Source of the DNA: Ramlibacter alkalitolerans
Lineage (GTDB): Bacteria; Pseudomonadota; Gammaproteobacteria; Burkholderiales; Burkholderiaceae_C
Reading direction: 5' to 3'
DNA: 64,000 nt
Assembly: GCF_016722765.1 (NCBI RefSeq)
Contig: NZ_JAEQND010000014.1
Location: forward strand, 62,001 to 126,000
Shown here: in pieces, positions 36,754-45,222 of the stretch
Layout: each line of letters opens with the position of its first letter
Position numbering within the stretch: position 1 is the stretch's first letter
Position numbers and translations under genes: made by a program
Notes under the pieces: generated by a model
Databases searched by the model: none
What the model was told of the DNA's origin: nothing
The model's input: only the letters and a program-made list of their open reading frames with translations

Positions 36754-36999
36754 TTGACGACCAACTCGAAGAGCGCGCGGGACAACCGCGCAAACCAGCT
36801 CAATCCCCTCCATCCCGCCTACTACCTGTCGAGGGGCAAAAGCCCTGCGGAGGCCCAGCGCCGAGCGCGTGAGAGCACGTTCGCCGTGACTAGCCAGGTT
36901 CCGCAGGTAGTTCCGGACGTCAGCGCCCATTCCGCCCCGTCGGGGAAGACGCGCAAGCAGTCCACTTCCTGCAACCGGCCACCGGCGTTCTTCGGCTGA
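36754..36999 (+). CDS. Small DNRANQLNP-motif protein, possible peptide substrate
   Basis: An 81-residue frame with a TTG start at 36754 and AGGAG 9 bases upstream. The motif DNRANQLNPLHPAYYLSRG followed by a charged helix (SPAEAQRRAREST) resembles a recurring family of short bacterial proteins (D-N-R-x-N-Q-L-N-P-x-x-x-A-Y). The C-terminal half is serine/proline-rich and ends with a single cysteine region. It is 216 bases upstream of the glycosyltransferase-radical SAM operon on the same strand. A GTG at 36733 is an alternative start. It may be a regulator, or a peptide acted on by the operon. Confidence 0.45.
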   Translation: MTTNSKSARDNRANQLNPLHPAYYLSRGKSPAEAQRRARESTFAVTSQVPQVVPDVSAHSAPSGKTRKQSTSCNRPPAFFG

Positions 37000-37215
37000 C
37001 TCGACCGACACCCGCCGCGGGTAGCAGCCGAGGGGCTGGGTGTTCCTGGACGAAATCCATGACCAGCGAACGCCGACCACGGGGGCATCCGGCCTCGTGC
37101 GAGAACTCACGGCCAAGTGCGTCAGCTCCGCTGCGTCGAAATGCGCCCAACGCGGCGTCGTTGGACAGGCGTCCCGCAACGCACACAGCGCAACTGCAAT
37201 CCAGGAGATCGCGCC

Positions 37216-39567
37216 ATGAAGATCCTCAAAGTCATCCACGGCTACCCCATGCGCTACAACGCCGGCTCCGAGGTTTACAGCCAGACGCTTTGCCACGCGC
37301 TCGCCGAGCGCCACGACGTGCACGTGTTCACGCGTGAGGAGGACGCATTCGCGCCCGACTTTCGGCTGCGGCTCGAGCGCGACCCAGACGATGCCCGCGT
37401 CACCGTGCATATCGTGAACAACCCACGCCTGAAGGATCGGTACCGTGCCACAGGCATCGATCAGCGCTTCGCAGAGGTCCTCGACAGAGTTAATCCGGAC
37501 GTCGTCCACGTCGGCCACCTCAATCACCTGTCGACGTCGATGCTGCGGGAAGCGGCGGTGCGCGAGATTCCTATCCTTTTCACCCTGCACGACTACTGGC
37601 TGATGTGCCCGCGTGGGCAATTCATGCAGATGTTTCCGGAGGATCCGAATGACCTCTGGGCTGTCTGCGATAGCCAAGCAGACCGCAAATGCGCCGAACG
37701 CTGTTACGCGCGCTACTTCAGCGGAGCGTCCGGCGAACTGGAGACGGATGTCACGTACTGGGCGGACTGGGTGGGCCGCCGAATGCGACACGTGCGCGAG
37801 GTGACCGAGTTTGTCGACCTGTTCATCGCGCCTTCCCGGTACCTCCACGACCGATTCCGAGATGAATTCAACATTCCAGAGAGCAAGCTCGTCCACCTCG
37901 ACTACGGCTTTGCACGAGAACGAATGGCGGGTAGGAGTCGAGTGCCGGGGGAGCGGTTCACGTTCGGGTACATCGGCACGCATATCCCGGCGAAGGGAAT
38001 CCACGATCTGATACAGGCTTTCGGCAAGACCAAAGGTGACGCGCGCCTGCGAATCTGGGGTCGGCCGCGCGGACAGGACACCGACGCGCTCAAGGAGATG
38101 GCCGCCTCGCTGCCTGCAGGCGTAGCGAGCCGCATCGAGTGGCTTCCCGAGTACAGGAACCAGGAGATCGTTCGGGACGTCTTCGATCGCTGTGACGCCA
38201 TCGTCGTCCCGTCGGTTTGGGTGGAGAACTCGCCCCTCGTAATTCATGAAGCGCAGCAGGCGCGCGTTCCCGTGATCACGGCCGCCGCCGGCGGAATGGC
38301 GGAATATGTGCATCACGAAATCAACGGGCTGCTTTACGAGCACCGCTGCGTCGCGTCCATGGCGGACCAGATGCAGCGCTTGGCCGACTCGCCGGAACTC
38401 ACCGTTCGCCTCGGCCAGCGGGGTTACTTGTACAGCACAACGGGCGAGATTCCGTCGATTCAAGACCATGTGATCGCTGTCGAGAGGCTCTATGCCGATG
38501 TCCTCAGCCGCCAAGCATCCGCTCGAGTTACGCGTTCGGCAGGCCCCTGGCGTATTACGTTCGACACCAATCCCGACACCTGCAACCTGCGCTGCGTCAT
38601 GTGCGAGGAGCATTCACCGCACAGCATCCTTCAGATCCGGCGAAAGGAGGAGGGCCGGCCCCGTCGGCTGATGCCCTTCGAGATGATCGAACGCGTGGTC
38701 GCTGACGCGGCGCCGCACGGCCTGCGGGAGATCATTCCGTCCACCATGGGCGAGCCGCTGCTGTACGAACACTTCGACGACATTCTTGAGCTCTGCCGGC
38801 GCTACAAGGTCAAGCTGAATCTGACCACCAACGGCACGTTCCCGCGGCGCGGTGCAACTGCCTGGGCCGAGCGCATCGTCCCCGTAACCTCGGACGTGAA
38901 GATCTCCTGGAATGGGGCGACGAAGGCCACCCACGAGGCCATCATGCTGGGCGCCAGGTGGGAGAAGGTGGTCAAGAACGTCCGTGACTTCATTGCGGTG
39001 AGGGATGCGCATGCGGCAACCGGCGGCAACCGCTGCCGCGTCACCTTCCAGTTGACATTCCTGGAGTCCAACGTCGACGAACTGGCCGATATCGTGCGAC
39101 TCGCCTTGCGCCTCGGCGTCGACCGAATAAAGGGCCACCACCTTTGGGCGCACTTCACAGAGATCCAGGATCAGTCGATGCGGCGAAGCCCTGAAGCCAT
39201 CGAACGATGGAATCGCGCAGTGCTCGCTGCCCGGGAGGCCGCCCGCGAGCAAACGCTCCCGAATGGCAAATACGTCCTGCTGGAAAACATCTTCCTGCTC
39301 GATGCCGCCGCGAAGGAGGATCTGGCCCCTGGCGGTCCATGCCCGTTCCTCGGACAGGAGGCGTGGGTCAGTGCCGTGGGTCGATTCGACCCCTGCTGCG
39401 CGCCAGACGCTCAACGTCGCACACTGGGTGAATTCGGTAATCTCGACAGTGCGAGCTTCATGGAGATCTGGAACGGCGATTCCTACCGCGAGCTCACGTC
39501 GACGTATCGCAATCGCCGGCTCTGCGTTGGCTGCAACATGAGGAAGCCGGAAGGGAGCAAGACATGA
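37216..39567 (+). CDS. Glycosyltransferase (GT4) fused to radical SAM/SPASM domain
   Basis: A 783-residue fusion. Residues 1-420 are a GT-B glycosyltransferase: an N-terminal acceptor domain (KVIHGYPMRYNAGSEVYSQT), FGYIGTHIPAKGIHDLI at the domain joint and the nucleotide-sugar E-x7-E-like segment VENSPLVIHEAQQARVPVI. Residues about 445-783 are a radical SAM enzyme with the [4Fe-4S] motif C456-N-L-R-C460-V-M-C463 and a SPASM-like end with cysteines in CPFLG, DPCCAPD and CVGCNMRK. It thus combines sugar transfer with radical chemistry. AGGAGA lies 8 bases before the ATG. Its stop overlaps the next start (ATGA). The substrate is unknown. Confidence 0.88.
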   Translation: MKILKVIHGYPMRYNAGSEVYSQTLCHALAERHDVHVFTREEDAFAPDFRLRLERDPDDARVTVHIVNNPRLKDRYRATGIDQRFAEVLDRVNPDVVHVGHLNHLSTSMLREAAVREIPILFTLHDYWLMCPRGQFMQMFPEDPNDLWAVCDSQADRKCAERCYARYFSGASGELETDVTYWADWVGRRMRHVREVTEFVDLFIAPSRYLHDRFRDEFNIPESKLVHLDYGFARERMAGRSRVPGERFTFGYIGTHIPAKGIHDLIQAFGKTKGDARLRIWGRPRGQDTDALKEMAASLPAGVASRIEWLPEYRNQEIVRDVFDRCDAIVVPSVWVENSPLVIHEAQQARVPVITAAAGGMAEYVHHEINGLLYEHRCVASMADQMQRLADSPELTVRLGQRGYLYSTTGEIPSIQDHVIAVERLYADVLSRQASARVTRSAGPWRITFDTNPDTCNLRCVMCEEHSPHSILQIRRKEEGRPRRLMPFEMIERVVADAAPHGLREIIPSTMGEPLLYEHFDDILELCRRYKVKLNLTTNGTFPRRGATAWAERIVPVTSDVKISWNGATKATHEAIMLGARWEKVVKNVRDFIAVRDAHAATGGNRCRVTFQLTFLESNVDELADIVRLALRLGVDRIKGHHLWAHFTEIQDQSMRRSPEAIERWNRAVLAAREAAREQTLPNGKYVLLENIFLLDAAAKEDLAPGGPCPFLGQEAWVSAVGRFDPCCAPDAQRRTLGEFGNLDSASFMEIWNGDSYRELTSTYRNRRLCVGCNMRKPEGSKT

Positions 39568-40589
39568 TTGCGCCCCGAAGAGGACCCAGTGCAGAGGCCG
39601 CCCATGCAGTCGTCCTCCCGTCGGGACTGTCACAGAGCGCGATCGAGGCCATGCGCGACCTGTTCGGCCGGTCGATGGCCGAAGTCGCCGCACAAGCCAA
39701 GATGCGCGAGGAAGACATTGAGCGCGTGACGTCCGCCTGGAGCATGAAGGCCAACTTCGTCGCTCGGATGCTCTCAATCGCTGCGCCACGAATCCGGTCG
39801 CTCCTGCTGGAGCAGGGCAAACCCTGGACGGACATCGGCGAGCACGTGGATGCCACATTGTTCGTAGCGTCGCACTTGCGAGCGGAACCCACCCATGCCC
39901 ACCAGGACATCGCGTACAAGTGGAACCGGCCGGTTGATGCGCGATACGCGTACACGACCTGGTTGGCTCTGGACGCGTGCGGCCCCGGCTCCGGTGCCTT
40001 GACGTTTGGCAGGGCCTTCCCGCCCCTGCCGATCGTCGAGCGTCAGGACTTCCTCTGCCAAGAATTCGTCGATCACTCGACGACGCCGACGTGGCGGGAC
40101 GCGCAATTCGTGGCAGCAGTGGAGCGAGCCGACATGGTCGTTTTCGACGCATGTGCGTGGCACGCATCAAGCGCCTTCCGGGAACCCGGCCGACGACTGG
40201 CGCTGTCAATTCGCTGGGCCTCCAAGAGCGGCTGGGAACGCGCCGTGTCTCTCCCGAATCCCACCATCCGGCCCGTTTCCTTCGGGATGGACACATCGGG
40301 TGCGTTGCTATGTGGCCTCGTCAGGGCTGCGTGCGGCCGGCTGGCAGTTGAATCCGCACGGGGCGGCACTTATGCAACCGTCACCGAGTTGTTCCAGCAC
40401 CACCACCACGTCGTGGAGAGACTCAGTGCGCCAGCGAAGCGAAGCCTTGAGGACCTGAGACTCGCGCTCTCGCTTGAGGAGCGGCACGGGGGGCGTTGCG
40501 CCCCCGGCGTGTGGCGCGCGGTCCGAGATCACGCGGTTCCTGAACTCGTTCGGCTTGGCGTAGTGGAGGGCAGCCGTGAACTGGCATGA
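39564..40589 (+). CDS. Phytanoyl-CoA dioxygenase (PhyH)-like Fe(II)/2-oxoglutarate oxygenase
   Basis: A 341-residue protein with a cupin-type oxygenase core. The facial triad appears as H113-Q-D115 (THAHQDIAYKW) and a distal H200 (CAWHASSAF), with arginines in GRRLALSIRW that could bind 2-oxoglutarate. Family members hydroxylate small molecules or attached groups. The N-terminal 90 residues are helical and the C-terminal 100 residues are an unassigned helical extension. Overlaps the previous gene by 4 bases and the next by 14, so it belongs to a coupled operon. Confidence 0.78.
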   Translation: MIAPRRGPSAEAAHAVVLPSGLSQSAIEAMRDLFGRSMAEVAAQAKMREEDIERVTSAWSMKANFVARMLSIAAPRIRSLLLEQGKPWTDIGEHVDATLFVASHLRAEPTHAHQDIAYKWNRPVDARYAYTTWLALDACGPGSGALTFGRAFPPLPIVERQDFLCQEFVDHSTTPTWRDAQFVAAVERADMVVFDACAWHASSAFREPGRRLALSIRWASKSGWERAVSLPNPTIRPVSFGMDTSGALLCGLVRAACGRLAVESARGGTYATVTELFQHHHHVVERLSAPAKRSLEDLRLALSLEERHGGRCAPGVWRAVRDHAVPELVRLGVVEGSRELA

Positions 40590-42240
40590 CCTGAGCATCA
40601 GCCCGGACGGCACCCACCATCTGACGGTGGAGGGGGTACCAGCCTTCGCCGAGCGCTTCGACGCGGTGCTGAAGTTCCACCCGCCAGGGCTCGCCGCCGT
40701 TCAACGGGGGGATAAAGCCTGGCACGTCCGGAGCGACGGCTTGGCCGCGTACGAGCGGCGCTTCGTCCGCACCTTTGGCTACTATCAGCACCTTGCTGCG
40801 GTTGTGGCGTCAGATGGCTGGCACCACATCACGGTCGCCGGAAACGACGCCTACCTCGAGCGATACGCGTGGTGCGGCAACTTCCAGGAAGGCCGCTGCA
40901 GCGTGCGCGCTCACAATGGGGCGTATCACCACATCTGCACCGACGGCAGCGCCGCGTATGCGGAGCGATGGCGCTACGTCGGCGACTACCGTGACGGCAT
41001 CGCCGTCGTGCAGGCGGCAGACGGGCGCTCGACACACATTGACCGTGACGGAAAGCTCATTCACGGGCGTTGGTTCGTCGACCTCGACGTGTTTCACAAG
41101 GGCTTCGCGAGAGCGCGGGACGAGGGCGGTTGGACTCACATCGACCTTCGTGGCCGACCGATCTACTCGCGTCGCTTCGCATCGCTCGAGCCTTTCTACA
41201 ACGGCCACGCTCGTGTCGAGCGCGCCGACGGGGCGCTCGAGGTCATCGACGAGGCAGGAGAGGCCGTGATCGAACTGTGCCCCCCCCGACGGTCGGAGTT
41301 TGCCGCTCTCTCGGCAGACATGGTGGGCTACTGGAAGACGCAGACAATCGGCGCTGCGGTCGGGCTTGGTGTAATCGAGGAGCTTCCGGCGACTGAGGAA
41401 GAGGTCGCGAATCGACGCGATCTTCATCACGACGGGGCTCGCCGCCTGCTGCGGGCACTCGGCGAATTGGGTTTGGCGCTCAATAAGGCCGGCCAGTGGA
41501 GGCTCACGCCCCGCGGCAGCTTCCTGCGCTGCGATCATCCCCTCAGTCTCGCGGATGCGGCGCTCGAGTACGCCGGCCCTTTGTCCAGCGCCTGGACGCG
41601 GCTGCCCGATGCCCTGCGTCGGAACTCCGCCTGGACGGCTCCAGATGTCTTCGGGGAAGTCGCGCGCGACGAGGGCCGCCACATCGGCCACCACCGCATG
41701 CTGCGCAGCTATGCACGCCACGATTACGCCGAAGTATGTCGTGCCTTCGACTTACGTGGTGACGAGCGGGTGATCGACGCCGGTGGCGGGCTTGGTGCCC
41801 TCGGAAGGTTCCTCCTCGATGCCTACCCACGGGCTCAGGTGACAGTCCTCGAACGCCCCGAAGTGGTGGCGCTGGCCGAGGCAACTTACCCAAGGCTGCA
41901 GTGGCGCAGTGCGGATCTCTTCGAGGCTTGGGGCATCAATGCGGACGTCGTATTGCTTTCCCGGGTGCTCCACGACTGGGACGATGCGGCAGCGTGCCGG
42001 ATCCTGGCTCGTGCCCGGGCCGCGTTGCCCCCCGGCGGGCGTGTCTACGTCATCGAAATGCTCATGTCCGAGGGCGGCGTCGCCGGTGCCCTGTGCGATC
42101 TCCATCTGTTGACCGTCACTGGAGGCCGGGAGCGATCGGAGGACGATTTCAGCCGCCTGCTGGCCGCGACTGGGTTCCGGCTTGACGGTGTGCGGACCGT
42201 CGCGGCTCTGCCGTCCGTGGTGGTGGGAGTGGCGTCATGA
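40576..42240 (+). CDS. WG-repeat domain fused to O-methyltransferase
   Basis: A 554-residue fusion. Residues about 1-230 consist of six or so repeats of 33-40 residues with the pattern G-x-A-x-V ... H-I-x-x-x-G-x-x-x-Y-x-x-R/W (for example DGIAVVQAADGRSTHIDRDG and KGFARARDEGGWTHIDLRG), a WG/KWG-type beta-repeat. Residues about 235-340 form a winged dimerisation domain and about 390-554 a SAM-dependent methyltransferase with motif I VIDAGGGLGALG and an H-D-W-D-D catalytic-loop motif (VLHDWDDAAACRIL) typical of plant/bacterial O-methyltransferases. GTG start with GGAGGG 5 bases upstream; overlaps both neighbours. Confidence 0.85.
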   Translation: MNWHDLSISPDGTHHLTVEGVPAFAERFDAVLKFHPPGLAAVQRGDKAWHVRSDGLAAYERRFVRTFGYYQHLAAVVASDGWHHITVAGNDAYLERYAWCGNFQEGRCSVRAHNGAYHHICTDGSAAYAERWRYVGDYRDGIAVVQAADGRSTHIDRDGKLIHGRWFVDLDVFHKGFARARDEGGWTHIDLRGRPIYSRRFASLEPFYNGHARVERADGALEVIDEAGEAVIELCPPRRSEFAALSADMVGYWKTQTIGAAVGLGVIEELPATEEEVANRRDLHHDGARRLLRALGELGLALNKAGQWRLTPRGSFLRCDHPLSLADAALEYAGPLSSAWTRLPDALRRNSAWTAPDVFGEVARDEGRHIGHHRMLRSYARHDYAEVCRAFDLRGDERVIDAGGGLGALGRFLLDAYPRAQVTVLERPEVVALAEATYPRLQWRSADLFEAWGINADVVLLSRVLHDWDDAAACRILARARAALPPGGRVYVIEMLMSEGGVAGALCDLHLLTVTGGRERSEDDFSRLLAATGFRLDGVRTVAALPSVVVGVAS

Positions 42241-43553
42241 ATGAAGTTCAATGGCGGATTCCTGACTCGCTGATCAATCATCTTGCATGCGTGCCAGCAG
42301 ACCGCGCTGTCGTCGTCCTCCTCCGGCATTCCGTCCGTGACTACCTGGCGCCAGGAGACGCGGGCTACCACCTTCCGATCAACGAAGCGGGCCGCCGACT
42401 TGCCATGGAGCTTGGCGAGCGCCTGCGGGGCCGACTCCAAACGTTGCACGCAAGTCCGCTCGTCCGCTGCGTTCAGACCGGGGAGGCCCTTGCCGAAGGC
42501 GCATGCGCAGACCTGGCTGTGGTCCCCGATCGGCACCTTGGCGATCCGGGCATCTTTGTCATCGATGGCAGGCGAGCTTGGTCTCAGTGGCACGGACTCG
42601 GTCACGAAGGCGTGATGCGTCACCTCGTCAGCGAAACGGAGGCCCTACCTGGAATGGCCAGGCCTGACGAAGCCGCGCGCCTCCTGGTCCAGCACATGTT
42701 TGCCGTCGCGGCCGACCGGCCAGGCATTCATGTCTTCGTCACCCATGATTCGCTTGTCACGGCCACTGCGGCGCGCCTTCTCGGGCACCCACTGGAACGC
42801 GGAGACTGGCCCTTGTACCTTGAGGGCGCGTTCTTCTGGAAAGACGACAGCGGCGTCAACGCCGCCTATCGCGAGCGCCAGAGGCGGCGCAGCCTCCCCC
42901 TTTGCGGTCTCGACCACTGGGAGGTTGTCGAATTCGCCCGTCGAGAGATTGCGTCGACCGTCGGGCTGGATTCGGGTGCTCGGTTCTTCCTTGCAGGAGG
43001 CGCGTTCAAGACGCTGCTCACAGGGGCTGCGCCTCGAGACCTCGACTTCTGGGCCGCGTCCCAGCGCGATCGAGGGCTTCTCATCGACGCACTGCTAGCT
43101 CGAGGAGCTCGCCCATCGAGCTTTCGACCGTTCGCGGACGCCTTCGAGCTCGCCGGACGGCTGATCGAGGTGCCGCACAAAGTCGAGGCGACAACTCTGA
43201 CCGAACGGATCGAGAGGTTTGATTTGGGGCTCTCGGCCATCGGGGTCGAGCATCATCCTGACGGCGAATGGTCTGCTTGCATCCATCCGCTGGCAATTGA
43301 GTCGCTGCGTAGGAGAGAGGTGCTGCTGTTGAAGCCCCTGGTGAATTGGAAGTATGCGCTCGTGACACTTGAGCGCATGCGTCGCTATGCGCGCGAATTG
43401 GGATTTTCTGTGCGGCCCGAGGAGGAAGCCGAAGTCTGGCGAGTGTTTGAGGCGCAGCCAAACGAGATGCGGGCCGGAATGGCGGAGCGCTTTGGGCGCT
43501 GCACCGCCGGAGGCTTCGGCGTCGCCGAGGAGGTTGCCTCTCGATTCCCGTGA
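42237..43553 (+). CDS. Histidine phosphatase fused to nucleotidyltransferase-like domain
   Basis: A 438-residue fusion. The N-terminal half (about 20-215) is a histidine phosphatase (phosphoglycerate mutase-like) with R30-H31 in VLLRHSVRD and the second histidine in VTHDSLVT. The middle (about 245-330) resembles the head of class II nucleotidyltransferases: LAGGAFKTLLTG (G254-G255), RDLDFWA (D268, D270). The C-terminal part is helical. The pair of activities could remove and add phosphate or nucleotidyl groups on the same substrate. It is the fourth gene of the coupled operon (4-base overlap with the methyltransferase). Confidence 0.78.
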   Translation: MNEVQWRIPDSLINHLACVPADRAVVVLLRHSVRDYLAPGDAGYHLPINEAGRRLAMELGERLRGRLQTLHASPLVRCVQTGEALAEGACADLAVVPDRHLGDPGIFVIDGRRAWSQWHGLGHEGVMRHLVSETEALPGMARPDEAARLLVQHMFAVAADRPGIHVFVTHDSLVTATAARLLGHPLERGDWPLYLEGAFFWKDDSGVNAAYRERQRRRSLPLCGLDHWEVVEFARREIASTVGLDSGARFFLAGGAFKTLLTGAAPRDLDFWAASQRDRGLLIDALLARGARPSSFRPFADAFELAGRLIEVPHKVEATTLTERIERFDLGLSAIGVEHHPDGEWSACIHPLAIESLRRREVLLLKPLVNWKYALVTLERMRRYARELGFSVRPEEEAEVWRVFEAQPNEMRAGMAERFGRCTAGGFGVAEEVASRFP

Positions 43554-43583
43554 GTGGCTACCATCTCCGCAGGAGTGCGCATC

Positions 43584-44474
43584 ATGTTCAACGTCGACGC
43601 GGCTGAAGGCCGCACTGTTGCCCTGTACTGGGATTTCGAAAATATCCATGCAGGTCTTTGCGAAGAGAGGGAGCCGGGTTCATATCGCAATCCGGACGCC
43701 CGCTTTCGGCCCCAGGATCCGCTTGTGAACGTGCAAGCCGTGGTTGATCTCGCGGCGTCCTTCGGGCCTATCGCCATTAACCGCGCGTACTGCAACTGGC
43801 AGTTCTATGGCCGGTACCGGGACGCGTTGTTGCAGAACGCCGTCGAACTCGTTCAACTGTTCCCGCCTGGCGGTGCCGCAAAGAATGGCGCCGACATCAA
43901 GCTGTGCCTCGACGCGACGGAGGACATTGGCAGATTCGCCCACATTGGCACGGTCATCATCGTCGGCGGCGACAGCGACTTCATGCCCGTCTCGCAGAAG
44001 ATCAAGGCGGCCGGACGAACACTAATCGGCGTCGGAACGCGGAAGGCGACGAACCGGCACTGGGCCAAGAGCTGCCATGAGTTTCGGTATTACGAGAATC
44101 TGGTGGAAGTCAGGGCAGAGGCGGCGCCACCGGCATTGCCGGCGGAACAGCCGGCGATCGATTCCGCGGTCGCGGACGTGCCTGTATTGGGAAATCCCGA
44201 GTTACCGGCCGCCGAGGGGGAGGCCGTCGAATCGTCGTCACCGACGCCTGAGGGGCATGTGGACCTGATCCGCCGCGCGCTCCGCCTGCTTTCGGAGAAG
44301 CACGGGGATCCCTGGATCAATAAGGCGACGATCTTGCCGATGGTCAAGCGTCTCGACCCGACGTTTGACGTCACCGATCACGGGTACACAAGCTTCTCCG
44401 GGATGCTGAAGGAACTGGACGAGCTTGTTGAGGTGCGCAAGGGCGAGTACGACCAGCAAGTCCGCCTGCGGTGA
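43584..44474 (+). CDS. NYN-domain nuclease with C-terminal LOTUS/OST-HTH domain
   Basis: A 296-residue protein. Residues about 10-165 are a NYN (PIN-like) domain with acidic residues in ALYWDFENIHAG (D17), KNGADIKLCLDATED and VGGDSDFMPVSQ, the expected metal-binding set. After an alanine/proline-rich linker, residues about 225-290 form an OST-HTH/LOTUS domain (VDLIRRALRLLSEKHGDPWI ... HGYTSFSGMLKEL) thought to bind RNA. AGGAG lies 8 bases before the ATG at 43584. It follows the operon by 30 bases and is probably its last gene, suggesting an RNA-linked step or regulation. Confidence 0.88.
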   Translation: MFNVDAAEGRTVALYWDFENIHAGLCEEREPGSYRNPDARFRPQDPLVNVQAVVDLAASFGPIAINRAYCNWQFYGRYRDALLQNAVELVQLFPPGGAAKNGADIKLCLDATEDIGRFAHIGTVIIVGGDSDFMPVSQKIKAAGRTLIGVGTRKATNRHWAKSCHEFRYYENLVEVRAEAAPPALPAEQPAIDSAVADVPVLGNPELPAAEGEAVESSSPTPEGHVDLIRRALRLLSEKHGDPWINKATILPMVKRLDPTFDVTDHGYTSFSGMLKELDELVEVRKGEYDQQVRLR

Positions 44475-44623
44475 CCCGCGTCTTATCTGACGCGAGGCTC
44501 ACGGCGTAAGCCCGCCGGCAGCAGCTTGTGCCGCAGCTCGCCTGTACAAAAGACCAGAACCACGGGCTCAGGGGGTGAGCCTCGGGTTTATCACAGTACG
44601 TCTCCTGACGAAAGGAGACTACC

Positions 44624-44932
44624 ATGCCCGCCCTTGCTTCCGCCGCCCGCCCGACCGTACTGTCCGTCACCCGTCATGCCACCGCGCGAATGCAGCAGCG
44701 TGGCATCCCCGCCTGGTTCCTGGAACTGCTTGTGCAACACGGTCGGGCGCGCCACGATGGTCACGGCGCGCTGGTCCTGAGCGTCTGCAAGGACACCCGG
44801 CGCAAGCTGCAGGGCGTGCTCTCGCGCAAGGAGTACGCTGACGCCGAACGCTACTTCAGGGTGTATGCGGTCCTCTCGATCGACGACGCCATCGTCACCA
44901 CCGCACACCGTACGCACCGCCGCTTCCATTAA
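44624..44932 (+). CDS. DUF4258-like small protein
   Basis: A 102-residue basic protein with the pattern T-R-H-A-x-x-R-M-x-Q-R-G-I (residues 16-28) followed by short strands and a final ITTAHRTHRR-like histidine/arginine end, reminiscent of DUF4258 proteins, some of which are toxin-like. A good GGAGA ribosome-binding site precedes the ATG. No antitoxin-sized partner is adjacent. It lies between the modification operon and the WYL regulator, on the same strand but with gaps of 149 and 290 bases. Confidence 0.6.
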   Translation: MPALASAARPTVLSVTRHATARMQQRGIPAWFLELLVQHGRARHDGHGALVLSVCKDTRRKLQGVLSRKEYADAERYFRVYAVLSIDDAIVTTAHRTHRRFH

Positions 44933-45222
44933 CCGGTTTGCTGGTTAAGGAAGCGCGCTACGCGAGCTCGCGCATGCAGCGCCGTACGAAGTCTCCGAAG
45001 CTGAGAACCGGGAAATCCCGCGGTGGCTGCGGCGCACGCCGGCGGAAGGACAGGGTCGAAACGGAATCCCTGATCGCCGCGTTCTCTGTGCGCCGCATCG
45101 CGCTCGCTCTCCTCCAAATGAAGGAGACCCGTTTCCCAGCGGCCACAGACCGGCCCTGGCTTGTAAGAAGTTGTGGCGCTCGCCCCAATTCCGTGCAACC
45201 ATTTACCCCGGAGGGATGGGCC

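Noticed and set aside
36649-38613. Long minus-strand open frame opposite the glycosyltransferase-radical SAM gene
   Set aside because: No domain or ribosome-binding site; the plus strand has clear GT-B and radical SAM motifs.
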